Source: Bacteroidaceae bacterium (GTDB lineage: Bacteria > Bacteroidota > Bacteroidia > Bacteroidales > Bacteroidaceae). Taken from it: 63,271 bases of DNA. Numbering within the stretch: position 1 is the stretch's first letter; every line of letters begins with the position of its first letter. The notes under the pieces were generated by a model. The model searched no databases. It was not told the DNA's origin and saw only the letters and a program-made list of their open reading frames with translations. The position numbers were made by a program, and so were the translations under genes. Positions 53,108 through 61,538 of this stretch are shown here, piece by piece. The stretch spans positions 1 to 63,271 of the forward strand of contig JAGCFP010000089.1 in assembly GCA_017650045.1 (NCBI GenBank), given 5' to 3'.

Positions 53108-55741
53108 TCAGAGTTTTAAAGTCAGACTTAATGAGGGCATGATGGGGAACATGCATACGCCTTTCAGTACGCGGCGGTTTTTCTCGTAGCCCCAGTAAAC
53201 GGTAGAGATATTCTGCTGGTTGTAGAGGTTATAGATACCAATATCGCAGATCATCTCTCCTATGCCGATGCTGCCGTGATGCGTCAGGCTGATGTCCAGG
53301 CGGTGAACGGCGGGCATCACGTAGCTGTTGCGCTGCCCGTAGGTGTTGGTGCGCACCAGGTGCTGCACGTAGGTATTTTCGTAGTAGCCCGATGTGGAAC
53401 TATTGTAGGCGGGATTCAGTTCATAGTCCATAGTCTGGTTGTCGCTCTCAGGTCTGTAGTTATTGAACTCATCAGGTATGGGACTGATGATGGTAGTAGA
53501 TGCAAAGGAAGCCCTGCGCCCACTCTGGTAGGTCCATGCCGCAGAGAAGTCCCAGTTCTTGCTCAGTCGCTGTGTGATGCTGATGTTGAAGTTGTGCCTG
53601 CGGTCGCCAGGGGCGTAGAATTCATGCCCAGCATTCAGCTCCATGCCAGGACGGTTGAAGGTACGTAGCGACTTGCTCCATGTGTAGCTCACTTGCCCCG
53701 TAGTGTTTCCTGTAGTCTTCTGTGCCAATAGTTCCACGCCGTAAGCCTTGCCCTCGCCTTGTGCAATCATCTTCTCCCAGTGTGTTTCATTGAAGAACGT
53801 GCTTCCTTCCCTGTAGTCCACCACACCGTCCAGCCACTTGTAGTAGCCCTCCACAGAGAACTGCAGCCCATTCCGCAGTTCGTGGTTCAGGCCTACGGAG
53901 AGCTGGTCAGACATGCCTAAGTCCATCTCCTTGCTCAGAGGTATCCAGATATCTGACGGGCTGGTGAGGCTTCCACTGCTCAGCAGGAAGATGCCCTGTG
54001 ACATGCGGGCATACGAGGCCTTCAGCGATAAGCCCTTTGCCAGCATGGCTCGCAACGACACACGTGGTTCCAAAGCCAGGCGACTCTTGCCATCAGTACT
54101 GTAGCCTTGCAGGCGCAGGCCTAAGTTGGCCCTGAGGAATTCGCCAAGTTTCCAGTCATCCTCAGCGTAGGCTGCATAGGTCTTCAGGCTCCGCTTGTCA
54201 GCGAGAAGGTTATGACGCTCCATTTCCGTGATCTTATAACGGTCGTCGCCCAGTCCCACGTTCCACACGATGTCCAAGCTGTGGGCCGTTTTTTGATAGT
54301 TCTTATAGTATGCCTCCACCTCTGGTGAAAGCTCCATAGAGCCTACCTGCACGCCTGCATGCACCTCGTGACGGTCTTGCTGACGGTAGGTCAGTTCCAG
54401 CTTGGCTCCTAAATCGTTTACCTTCGAGCGGTAAGTGGTGCTGTTCTCCACATCAGTGCGCGAATAGAGTTCTGCGCCTTCAGGTCCGTGCCCCCACTGG
54501 TCAAACCCCAACTTGTTATACATGTCGTTGATGTAGCCTAACTCATAGTCGTAGCCGCTGTAGCTCACCCTTGCATCCAGGTGTAGGGCATTACTGAACT
54601 CATGGGTATAGGTCAGTCCTCCAAGCAAGTTGTTCCAGTGGTTGGTAGTACGACTAGAATTTATGTTATCCACGATGTTTCCTTGATAGACGTCGTAAAT
54701 ATTTTTAGTAAGATAATATTCAAAGTGCTGTACACTCTCCTGCGGAGTAGCGTTGTTCACATCGTGCCCCAGATAGAAAACGCCTGTCAGCTTGTCCTTT
54801 TCCGTGAAACGGTGTACTAACTTGGCGTTCATGTCATAGTAACGCATGTGGCTATAGGCATTCATCTGCCCGGGGTTGTCGTATATCACCTCTTCCAGCA
54901 TCGGTTTCACGATGGCTCCGAAATACGACATGCGGGCAGCTATATTATAGGAGGTGTGCCCTTTCCAGATAGGCCCTTCGGCTTGCAGGCGCGAAGCCAA
55001 CATGCCCGCAGTGACAGATAGGCGGTGACGCTCCGCATCGCCCTCCTGCAAGCTGATGTCCACGATGCTTGACAGTCGGCTGCCGAATCGTGCGGGAAAG
55101 GCTCCCTTGTAGAGCACCACATCGTCCACTACGTCGGCATTGATGGCCGAGGTGAAGCCCTGCAGGTGCTCAGGGTTGTAGAGCGTGATGCCGTCTATGG
55201 CAAACAGATTCTGGTCCTGCTCACCACCACGAACGTATATGCCAGCCCGTCCCTCACCGCTGCTCTGCACGCCTGGCAGGCGTTGGAGCGACTTCAGCAC
55301 ATCCGCCTCGCCAAGCAGCACGGGCATCTTCCTGATCTGCTCCGCGCTCACGGCTATGGCGCTCATCTGAGAGCTCTGTACGCCAAAGTTGTGGCGCGTG
55401 CCATAGACCTGCACCTCGCCGAGGCTCTGCGTGTCCTGCCTGAGCTGGATGTCCAACTGCTGGTTTTGCGTCAGCGTGAGGTTTCTGGTCTCGCTGACAT
55501 AGCCCACGTAGCTGAACACTATCTCCAGCGCTCGATTACTGGGTAGAGTCAGGGTGTACTGACCAGAAGCATTGGTTGTGGTACCTGTACGTCGCTGTGT
55601 ATGATACACGGTCACGCCCGCTAATGGCTCTCCCGATGTGGCATCAGTTACCTGTCCGCTAAGTACCACGTTCTGGGCACTGAGAGAAAAGCATAATAAG
55701 CTGAACAATGCTGTAATATAGCTGCGTCTTAGCATTTTCAT
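53108..55741 (-). CDS. TonB-dependent receptor with N-terminal carboxypeptidase-like domain, copy 1
   Basis: This 877-residue outer-membrane transporter has a signal peptide (ending SLSAQ, about residue 22), a CarboxypepD-like regulatory domain (VVLSGQVTDATSGEPLAGVTV, about 24-105), a plug domain (MSAIAVSAEQIRKMPVLLGE, IYVRGGEQDQN, LQGFTSAINADVVDDVVLYKG) and a beta barrel ending SLTLKL. The ligand is unknown. There is no TonB box I can be sure of. It is paired with the DUF4249 gene 5 bases downstream, has its own promoter, and is about half identical to the receptor at 56984, by eye. Confidence 0.92.
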   Translation of the reverse strand: MKMLRRSYITALFSLLCFSLSAQNVVLSGQVTDATSGEPLAGVTVYHTQRRTGTTTNASGQYTLTLPSNRALEIVFSYVGYVSETRNLTLTQNQQLDIQLRQDTQSLGEVQVYGTRHNFGVQSSQMSAIAVSAEQIRKMPVLLGEADVLKSLQRLPGVQSSGEGRAGIYVRGGEQDQNLFAIDGITLYNPEHLQGFTSAINADVVDDVVLYKGAFPARFGSRLSSIVDISLQEGDAERHRLSVTAGMLASRLQAEGPIWKGHTSYNIAARMSYFGAIVKPMLEEVIYDNPGQMNAYSHMRYYDMNAKLVHRFTEKDKLTGVFYLGHDVNNATPQESVQHFEYYLTKNIYDVYQGNIVDNINSSRTTNHWNNLLGGLTYTHEFSNALHLDARVSYSGYDYELGYINDMYNKLGFDQWGHGPEGAELYSRTDVENSTTYRSKVNDLGAKLELTYRQQDRHEVHAGVQVGSMELSPEVEAYYKNYQKTAHSLDIVWNVGLGDDRYKITEMERHNLLADKRSLKTYAAYAEDDWKLGEFLRANLGLRLQGYSTDGKSRLALEPRVSLRAMLAKGLSLKASYARMSQGIFLLSSGSLTSPSDIWIPLSKEMDLGMSDQLSVGLNHELRNGLQFSVEGYYKWLDGVVDYREGSTFFNETHWEKMIAQGEGKAYGVELLAQKTTGNTTGQVSYTWSKSLRTFNRPGMELNAGHEFYAPGDRRHNFNISITQRLSKNWDFSAAWTYQSGRRASFASTTIISPIPDEFNNYRPESDNQTMDYELNPAYNSSTSGYYENTYVQHLVRTNTYGQRNSYVMPAVHRLDISLTHHGSIGIGEMICDIGIYNLYNQQNISTVYWGYEKNRRVLKGVCMFPIMPSLSLTLKL

Positions 55742-55777
55742 ATCGATTATATAAAAGATTTTTAGTTACTTCTTTTG

Positions 55778-55811
55778 CAAATATAAAGTTTCTTTTTCAA
55801 TTAAATGCAAA
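55778..55811 (-). promoter_or_regulatory. Promoter of receptor/DUF4249 pair 1
   Basis: Plus-strand CAAATATA (55778-55785) reads TATATTTG on the minus strand. CAAA at 55808-55811 would be its TTTG, 22 bases away. The start codon lies 36 bases downstream. Confidence 0.55.
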
Positions 55812-55847
55812 AATCCTGAAACCTTGCATGCATTAACATAATAAAAA

Positions 55848-56978
55848 TTATTCCCCATATTCCACAAAATGCCTGTCATAGCTTAGTGCACCAAGGATGC
55901 CCCAACCATTCTGCACGTTGCTGTAGATCTGTACAGGCTCCGAGAAGGCATCAGTTTCTGTGTTACGATATAACTCTATAGATTTCAAGTAGTGGTAGAA
56001 TTCTGGCGAGATAGCTTGTAGCTCTACCATCACCTGACTAGGTAACTCGGGCACTTCTGATGCCTTATGTAAATATCTTGTCCAATAATACTCCTGATCA
56101 CTCTTCGAATAATAGGAATACCAATGGGCATTTGGTTTTGGACTATCGATGGTGAACGTATGCTGAGAACCTTTGAACAAAGTGTTATCGAAAACATTGC
56201 TGAAAAAAGCAGGCCATCCTCCGAATCCATTCGTCAGTCGATTGTCCACAAAGAGTTCATCCTCAGAGAAATAAACATCTTGCATTAGATAATGCACATA
56301 ATCGCCTATCTCATTATAATGGGTATAACCATCCAGTCCCTTTTCCACCCCTCTGATTCTGAGTCGATAGTATTGTCCGCTGCCTGTATCACTGATACGG
56401 CAAGTGAGGCGCATAATAGTGTCTGTGGTATAGGTCAGTTCATTCATGTTACGGTAGGGATTTTCGTCCAGTACCTCATGACGAGTGATTTCTATTCGTG
56501 GCTTGGCAGGAACGGTTGTTTCTGCACTTACCACTCTGGAACCTATTACTTTGTCGTCCCAACTTAGCTCCTTGTAAACTGCTGTAATCTCTATGTGGTC
56601 ATTTACTTGAGGTGCATAATTGCTGACATAAGAAATGCTGGCACTATCAAGTGCCAATGTATAAGTTTGCTGTCCGTTCACTTCGGCTGTTACTTCTGCA
56701 TCAAAAACTGCTGTTTTCTTATAGTAGTCCCAAGTCTGATAGTCTGTGATGAGATTGTTTTTCGCGAAAATGGCATCTGTCCCTATGTAAGTCAGAGGCG
56801 TTTTCCCTATGGGGTACGAACGGTTTAGATACACCCTTAATGGCGTACCTTCCACAGCTACAGCATTGATGACCAGATTATTTTCAGCCTCTACTGAGGG
56901 ACTTTCAAATTCGACCTCCTTCTCACATGCTGTAAATACCAGCAGTGAAGACAGGAAAAATAGTATCTTTGCTTTCAT
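55848..56978 (-). CDS. DUF4249 lipoprotein, copy 2
   Basis: This 376-residue lipoprotein has the lipobox FTAC (Cys18) followed by EKEVEFE, acidic as in surface-exported lipoproteins. The body (INAVAVEGTPLRVYLNRSYPIGKTPLTY; LRIRGVEKGLDG) parallels copy 1, and the last 26 residues are nearly identical. The nucleotide sequences at the 3' ends are also very close (51963-52080 and 55848-55960), suggesting recent duplication or gene conversion. It is 5 bases after its receptor gene. Confidence 0.85.
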   Translation of the reverse strand: MKAKILFFLSSLLVFTACEKEVEFESPSVEAENNLVINAVAVEGTPLRVYLNRSYPIGKTPLTYIGTDAIFAKNNLITDYQTWDYYKKTAVFDAEVTAEVNGQQTYTLALDSASISYVSNYAPQVNDHIEITAVYKELSWDDKVIGSRVVSAETTVPAKPRIEITRHEVLDENPYRNMNELTYTTDTIMRLTCRISDTGSGQYYRLRIRGVEKGLDGYTHYNEIGDYVHYLMQDVYFSEDELFVDNRLTNGFGGWPAFFSNVFDNTLFKGSQHTFTIDSPKPNAHWYSYYSKSDQEYYWTRYLHKASEVPELPSQVMVELQAISPEFYHYLKSIELYRNTETDAFSEPVQIYSNVQNGWGILGALSYDRHFVEYGE

Positions 56979-56983
56979 AATCG

Positions 56984-59428
56984 TTAGAGTTTAAGGGTTA
57001 GACTGATGTAAGGCATAATGGGGAATAGGCACACACCCTTCAAAGCTGGGCGGTTTGACGTGTAGCCCCAATAGACAGACGACAGGTTTTGCCTGTTATA
57101 CAGGTTGTAGATACCTACGTCACAGATCATCTCGCCAATACCGATGCTTCCATGATGGCTAAAGCTGATATCCAGACGATGGACAGCAGGTAACTGGTAA
57201 CTGTTGCGCTGGCGATAGGTATCCATACGTATTACGTTCCCGATATGTGAATTCTCATAATAGGTTTCTGTATCAAATCGCAAGGCTGGGTTTTCCTCAT
57301 AGACGTCATCACCTTGAGTGATGAGAGGAAAACCATCATTGTATGCATTGAACTCATCGAGTACGGCTCCACTCATGGTTGTGGTGGCAATATTGGCACG
57401 CCTTCCACTTTGGAATGTCCATGTGGCGGAGAAGTCCCAGTTCTTGCTTAAGCGCTGAATGATGTTTATATTGAAATTGTGCCTGCGATCACCTGATGCA
57501 TAAAACTCTCTACCTGCGTTTATTACCATACCAGGACGGTCGAAGGTGCGGAGCGACTTTGCCCATGTGTAACTGACTTGTCCACGAGTGTTTCCGATGG
57601 ATTTCTGTGCTAAGAACTCCACGCCATACGCCTTGCCTTTGCCTTGTGCCACCAGTTCATTCCAGTTTTTAGCAGAGGCAAAAGAAGTTCCTTCGCGATA
57701 ATCCACCAGATTGTCTAACCATTTATAATAGCCTTCCAAAGAAAGCTGGATTCCATTGTCAAAGTCTTTGTAAATACCCACTGACGTCTGGTCAGATTTG
57801 CCAGGTTTCATATCTTTGTTCAGTGGCATCCATACTTCTGAAGGATTGATCAGGCTTCCACTTGTAAGCAGGAACATCCCTTGAGACATACGGGCATAGG
57901 CAAGTTTTAGCGACAATCCCTTAGCCATCAGCAGGCGCAAGGAAGCACGTGGCTCCATTTGCAGGTGCGACTTACTATCTGCGTTGTAGCCTTGCAGTCG
58001 TAAGCCTGCGTTCAGCTCCAGCCTGCTGGTCAGGTTCCAATCTTCACTGATATATGCAGCGAAAGAAGTAACTGAACCTTTACCTGAAACTTGGTTATTT
58101 AGCTTACTCTCCCTTTCTGTATAGTCTTCTTCATACAAGTGCCTTCCCCATATAATTAACGACTCATCGTTCACACGTTTCGTCAGGTTATAAAAGTCGT
58201 AGTTTATTTCCGGATTCAGATCCTGCAGATTAGCTTGTAAACCCATATGAACCTCATGTATGTCTTGATGCTTCCATACAAGGTCAAGTTTGCCAGCCCA
58301 ATCATTTACTCTTGAAGCGTAATTGTTTGAATGTTCTGTTAACTCAGAATTATCGAGTTCTGCACCTTCCCTTCCATGTCCTGATACATCGATTTCTACT
58401 ACTCGACTTGAAGAAGAGTTGGTACCTAACTTATAGTCGTAGTTGCTGTAACTGAGTCCCATATTCAGTTTCCATGAAGAGGAAAGTTGATGTTCGTAGG
58501 CCAATCCTCCCAATAGGTTGTCCCAACTGTTGGTGCGTTGACTAAAATCAGTTACATCTCTGTAACCTGTAGTCTTACCATTGCTAACGTAATAACCTAA
58601 TGATTTATCAAATATTGAAATATCATAATATGTTAACTTCCTACTGGACTCATTGGGGGTGGCATTGTTAACATCATGCCCCATATAGAACACTGCATTA
58701 AGCTTCGCTTTTTCGCTGAAACGATGTGTCAGTTTGGCGTTAATGTCGTGATAGCGCATGTGCGCAAACTCATTCATCTGCCCAGGGTTATCATACACCA
58801 CTTCCTCCAACAATGGGCGCACGATGGCATTGAAGTAGCTTAAACGGGCACCTATATTAAAGGAGGTGTGACCCTTCCATAGCGGACCTTCTACCTGAAT
58901 GCGTGAGGCCAGCATACCTACTGTGACAGAGGCATGGTATTTTTCCATATCGCCCTCGCGTAAGAAAATGTCGATGACGCTGGATAGGCGACTGCCAAAT
59001 TGAGAAGGGAAGGCACCCTTATAAAGAACTACATCGTCCATCAAGTCGGGATTGATGGCAGAAGTGAAGCCCTGCAAGTGTTCAGGGTTATAGAGAGGGA
59101 TGCCATCAAGTAAAAAGAGGTTCTGGTCATAGTCGCCTCCGCGCACATAGATACCTGCACGTCCCTCGCCACCACTTTGCACACCAGGCAGCATCTGGAG
59201 CGATTTCAGTACGTCTGCCTCACCCATCAGGGCAGGCATCTTCCGTATCTGATCCGCGCTCACAGCTATGGCACTCATCTGGATGCTCTTGGCTCCGAAG
59301 TGGTGCCTTTGGGCAGTAACTTCCACTTCATGCAAGACGGAATCTCTTGCGATATCCTGCCCACTAAGGGGCATGCTCAGTACAGTGAGCAGCCCCAACA
59401 AAGCGTAACAATATCTAACCTTCATCAT
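56984..59428 (-). CDS. TonB-dependent receptor without the regulatory domain, copy 2
   Basis: This 814-residue receptor has a signal peptide (ending SMPLSGQ, residue 24), then at once the plug (VEVTAQRHHFGAKSIQMSAIAVSADQIRKMPALMGEADV, IYVRGGDYDQNLF, LQGFTSAINPDLMDDVVLYKG) and a barrel ending PYISLTLKL. It lacks the carboxypeptidase-like N-terminal domain present in copy 1. The two plugs are nearly identical, while outer barrel loops differ (for example residues 300-420), implying different ligands. It belongs to the operon begun by the BACON-like lipoprotein gene at 59911. Confidence 0.92.
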   Translation of the reverse strand: MMKVRYCYALLGLLTVLSMPLSGQDIARDSVLHEVEVTAQRHHFGAKSIQMSAIAVSADQIRKMPALMGEADVLKSLQMLPGVQSGGEGRAGIYVRGGDYDQNLFLLDGIPLYNPEHLQGFTSAINPDLMDDVVLYKGAFPSQFGSRLSSVIDIFLREGDMEKYHASVTVGMLASRIQVEGPLWKGHTSFNIGARLSYFNAIVRPLLEEVVYDNPGQMNEFAHMRYHDINAKLTHRFSEKAKLNAVFYMGHDVNNATPNESSRKLTYYDISIFDKSLGYYVSNGKTTGYRDVTDFSQRTNSWDNLLGGLAYEHQLSSSWKLNMGLSYSNYDYKLGTNSSSSRVVEIDVSGHGREGAELDNSELTEHSNNYASRVNDWAGKLDLVWKHQDIHEVHMGLQANLQDLNPEINYDFYNLTKRVNDESLIIWGRHLYEEDYTERESKLNNQVSGKGSVTSFAAYISEDWNLTSRLELNAGLRLQGYNADSKSHLQMEPRASLRLLMAKGLSLKLAYARMSQGMFLLTSGSLINPSEVWMPLNKDMKPGKSDQTSVGIYKDFDNGIQLSLEGYYKWLDNLVDYREGTSFASAKNWNELVAQGKGKAYGVEFLAQKSIGNTRGQVSYTWAKSLRTFDRPGMVINAGREFYASGDRRHNFNINIIQRLSKNWDFSATWTFQSGRRANIATTTMSGAVLDEFNAYNDGFPLITQGDDVYEENPALRFDTETYYENSHIGNVIRMDTYRQRNSYQLPAVHRLDISFSHHGSIGIGEMICDVGIYNLYNRQNLSSVYWGYTSNRPALKGVCLFPIMPYISLTLKL

Positions 59429-59470
59429 AATTTAATTATATATTGCATGAGAAACATTCTACCATGAAAA

Positions 59471-59911
59471 TTATTGTGGTTTGGCACCAGCTTGGGTAAT
59501 TACGACGGCATTCCCCCCAGAAATCCCCGATTTACCAATAATAATGCCTGGTATTGAAATAGCCGTGACTCCAATAAGACCTTGTCTTTTGTCGCTGCCT
59601 GTGTTTTCTTTCACAGTCACATGATACGTCAGGTATTCCTTACCTGACTGCTCAGGAACACTTAAAGAAATCCACTCACTTCCATTAATGACCTGACAGT
59701 TTGCCTTGACGTTCGTGTGGATAATCAAATCCAATATTTGCGCTTCCGCACTGATCTCAAAGCCGTGTTTTTCAATCTCGAAAAAGCCGCTAGTGATTGA
59801 GTTTACTTCAGGTGCAGGTTCATCCTTATCATCGCTGCAAGCGCTAAGGCCGAGTGTCATTATTGCTATCATGAAGAGCAATATAGCTCCAAGAAATCTC
59901 TGTGTTTTCAT
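59471..59911 (-). CDS. BACON-like lipoprotein, 146 aa
   Basis: A signal with lipobox LSAC (Cys25) is followed by SDDKDEP, the acidic surface-export signal. The body is a short BACON-like Ig domain: IHTNVKANCQVINGSEWISLSVPE, VTVKENTGSDKRQGLIGVT and a closing VITQAGAKPQ. BACON domains are carbohydrate or mucin binding or serve as spacers in surface lipoproteins. It lies directly upstream of the second receptor gene (42-base gap) and is probably cotranscribed with it, as a surface accessory. Confidence 0.75.
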   Translation of the reverse strand: MKTQRFLGAILLFMIAIMTLGLSACSDDKDEPAPEVNSITSGFFEIEKHGFEISAEAQILDLIIHTNVKANCQVINGSEWISLSVPEQSGKEYLTYHVTVKENTGSDKRQGLIGVTAISIPGIIIGKSGISGGNAVVITQAGAKPQ

Positions 59912-59940
59912 GATTCTGTTAATTTTGGTTATCGTTTTTG

Positions 59941-59948
59941 CAAATATA
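59941..59948 (-). promoter_or_regulatory. -7 box of the BACON lipoprotein-receptor operon
   Basis: Plus-strand CAAATATA reads TATATTTG on the minus strand, 30 bases before the lipoprotein start. The expected TTTG position is not occupied, which would fit a regulated promoter with the adjacent half-sites at 59980-59997. Confidence 0.55.
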
Positions 59949-59979
59949 GAAGCCTTAAAACATTAATTCCTTATTTTGG

Positions 59980-60020
59980 AGTGTACAAATAGTGTACTTT
60001 TTTTTGTACACTAGTGTACA
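59980..60020. promoter_or_regulatory. Operator-like cluster with TGTACACTAGTGTACA, site 2
   Basis: Two half-sites AGTGTAC (59980-59986 and 59991-59997) are followed by the full palindrome at 60005-60020. The cluster sits between the divergent promoters of the BACON-receptor operon (minus) and the KGEKGRDHRD lipoprotein genes (plus). The full palindrome is identical to site 1 at 50126. Confidence 0.6.
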
Positions 60021-60123
60021 AATTATAGGAGGTGAATCTCGTTTTTAACGATGAAATGGGCGTTTTTGGCGCAATTGATTATTCGGGCGCCCTATAGATA
60101 TTGGTTTTGTAGAACTAAACATC

Positions 60124-60131
60124 TATATTTG
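60124..60131 (+). promoter_or_regulatory. -7 box of the KGEKGRDHRD lipoprotein genes
   Basis: TATATTTG lies 20 bases before the ATG at 60152. TTTG at 60106-60109 is only 14 bases away, shorter than usual, so the promoter is suboptimal and may depend on an activator. Confidence 0.5.
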
Positions 60132-60151
60132 CATTATTAATATTTATTGCT

Positions 60152-60769
60152 ATGAAAACAAATGTCGTTTATCTGTTTGCAGTTTTTTTGGCTGTCTCCT
60201 TGCTTTCTTGTTCTGACGACTTGGATTATTTATTACCTATTGAGAAGGTTAATGTGGAGTATCGCGCTTTAAGGCCTTATGCCAATGGTAATGGACAGAC
60301 TGCAGATCACAAGGGAGAAAAGGGACGTGACCATCGTGATGATTTTACATATTATTATACTGCGGATTTTCACAATTATCCTTATCCAGAGATTCTTGAA
60401 ATTGGTAAACTTTATGCACTGAAACATGATCATGAGTCAAATCAGTGCATTCTTAAATTCTATTTTGGTTCCATGCCTATTCAAGATGTTATGGATTTTT
60501 ATGATAATCAGTATATACACATTAATTTCTATAGTTCAAAAGGCACTTGTCGTGACTATCTCATTTATCAATATGATTATAATCAGCATCAATTTAAAAC
60601 AGGACATCGGCTTTATAGAATTGGGGATCCTATCATAATACCAGGTTCTGTATGTGAACATTGCTCTTCTATTTTTGTTAGTTTATCCTCAAAAGAGGAA
60701 GAAGATTGGAAAGATCATTGTAGTTGGTATCAACCTTTTTTCTCTTTCACATATCATCACTGGAATTAA
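60152..60769 (+). CDS. KGEKGRDHRD-motif lipoprotein 1
   Basis: This 205-residue lipoprotein has a lipobox LLSC (Cys20) followed by SDDLDY, a surface-export signal. The segment RALRPYANGNGQ...KGEKGRDHRDDF, then LEIGKLYAL and LKFYFG, is shared with the next gene. The motif's alternating Lys/Arg/Asp/His could bind a metal or anion, but that is a guess. The C-terminal half has His and Cys residues (VCEHCSS, HCSW). I recognise no known domain. The second copy follows after 13 bases. Confidence 0.7.
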   Translation: MKTNVVYLFAVFLAVSLLSCSDDLDYLLPIEKVNVEYRALRPYANGNGQTADHKGEKGRDHRDDFTYYYTADFHNYPYPEILEIGKLYALKHDHESNQCILKFYFGSMPIQDVMDFYDNQYIHINFYSSKGTCRDYLIYQYDYNQHQFKTGHRLYRIGDPIIIPGSVCEHCSSIFVSLSSKEEEDWKDHCSWYQPFFSFTYHHWN

Positions 60770-60782
60770 TTGATAGAATACT

Positions 60783-61397
60783 ATGAAAACTAATATCGTT
60801 TATCTGTTTGCAGGACTCTTAGCTGTTACCTTGCTTTCCTGTTCTGAAGATTCAGAACCTCTGATCATGCAGGAAGAAGTGAGTACTCCAATGTTAGATT
60901 ATCAGACGCTTGCAGATGCACAGCGTGCATTGCGTCCCAGCGCCACAGCTCAGGAGGCAGAGTTGGGACAACCCGATAAAAAGGGGGAGAAGGGACGTGA
61001 CCATCGCGACTGGTTTGATGCTTTTGAGAATACTCGTATCAAGAACTTTGAGAAGGACATCACTCAACTAGAAATAGGGGATCTTTATGCCATTGATCCT
61101 GATGGGGTAAATCCGTACATTTTCAAATTCTATTTCCCTGAAAAATATAGGGATTATGCGAAGGAGGAATATGAAGGTATGTATCTTAGAGTCAGTCTAT
61201 ATTCTTATTGGGGGCAAATGGTTGAATATAACTTTTTCTCTACGAGTGATTTTTCATTAGATGATTCTTTTACTGTGCCAAGAAAATATGTGAGTGACTG
61301 GTATTACTTTGAATGTCATTATAATTATTACTCTTCGTGGCTTGATATAAGAGAAGTAAAAATCAATGACCTTGTTATCATCAAGGAGTGGCACTAA
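60783..61397 (+). CDS. KGEKGRDHRD-motif lipoprotein 2
   Basis: This 204-residue lipoprotein with lipobox LLSC (Cys20) and SEDSEP is a paralogue of the preceding protein. It shares MKTNIVYLFA, QRALRPS, KKGEKGRDHRDWF, LEIGDLYAI and FKFYFPE. The C-terminal half is aromatic-rich (YYFECHYNYYSSW) and ends VIIKEWH. A broken third copy at 62841 retains the same beginning and end. The gene seems part of a locally duplicating family with no known function. Confidence 0.7.
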   Translation: MKTNIVYLFAGLLAVTLLSCSEDSEPLIMQEEVSTPMLDYQTLADAQRALRPSATAQEAELGQPDKKGEKGRDHRDWFDAFENTRIKNFEKDITQLEIGDLYAIDPDGVNPYIFKFYFPEKYRDYAKEEYEGMYLRVSLYSYWGQMVEYNFFSTSDFSLDDSFTVPRKYVSDWYYFECHYNYYSSWLDIREVKINDLVIIKEWH

Positions 61398-61404
61398 TAT
61401 TCAA

Positions 61405-61443
61405 GGCTCCATAAGAGTCCACAAAATACAAGGAAAGACACTG
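61405..61443. repeat. Downstream repeat, copy 1
   Basis: The segment with ATAAGAGTC and GGAAAGACAC resembles 63174-63212 at about 30 of 39 positions. It follows the stop of lipoprotein 2 by 7 bases. Its recurrence after the broken third lipoprotein gene indicates that the duplicated unit included the 3' flank. Confidence 0.5.
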
Positions 61444-61509
61444 TGTTAAATAATGTTAAGGCGTGCAAGGTTTCATGATTCCATCATTTATATAGAACGA
61501 GAAACGATT

Positions 61510-61517
61510 TATTTTTG
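61510..61517 (+). promoter_or_regulatory. -7 box of the BACON-LRR gene
   Basis: TATTTTTG lies 21 bases before the ATG at 61539. The -33 position reads TTTA, so it is not a full match. Confidence 0.45.
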
Positions 61518-61538
61518 TTATTTAAAGACAGAAGAATT

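Noticed and set aside
51963-59911. Polysaccharide utilisation locus (SusC/SusD)
   Set aside because: The receptors are accompanied by DUF4249 lipoproteins and not by SusD, and there are no glycoside hydrolase or lyase genes near.
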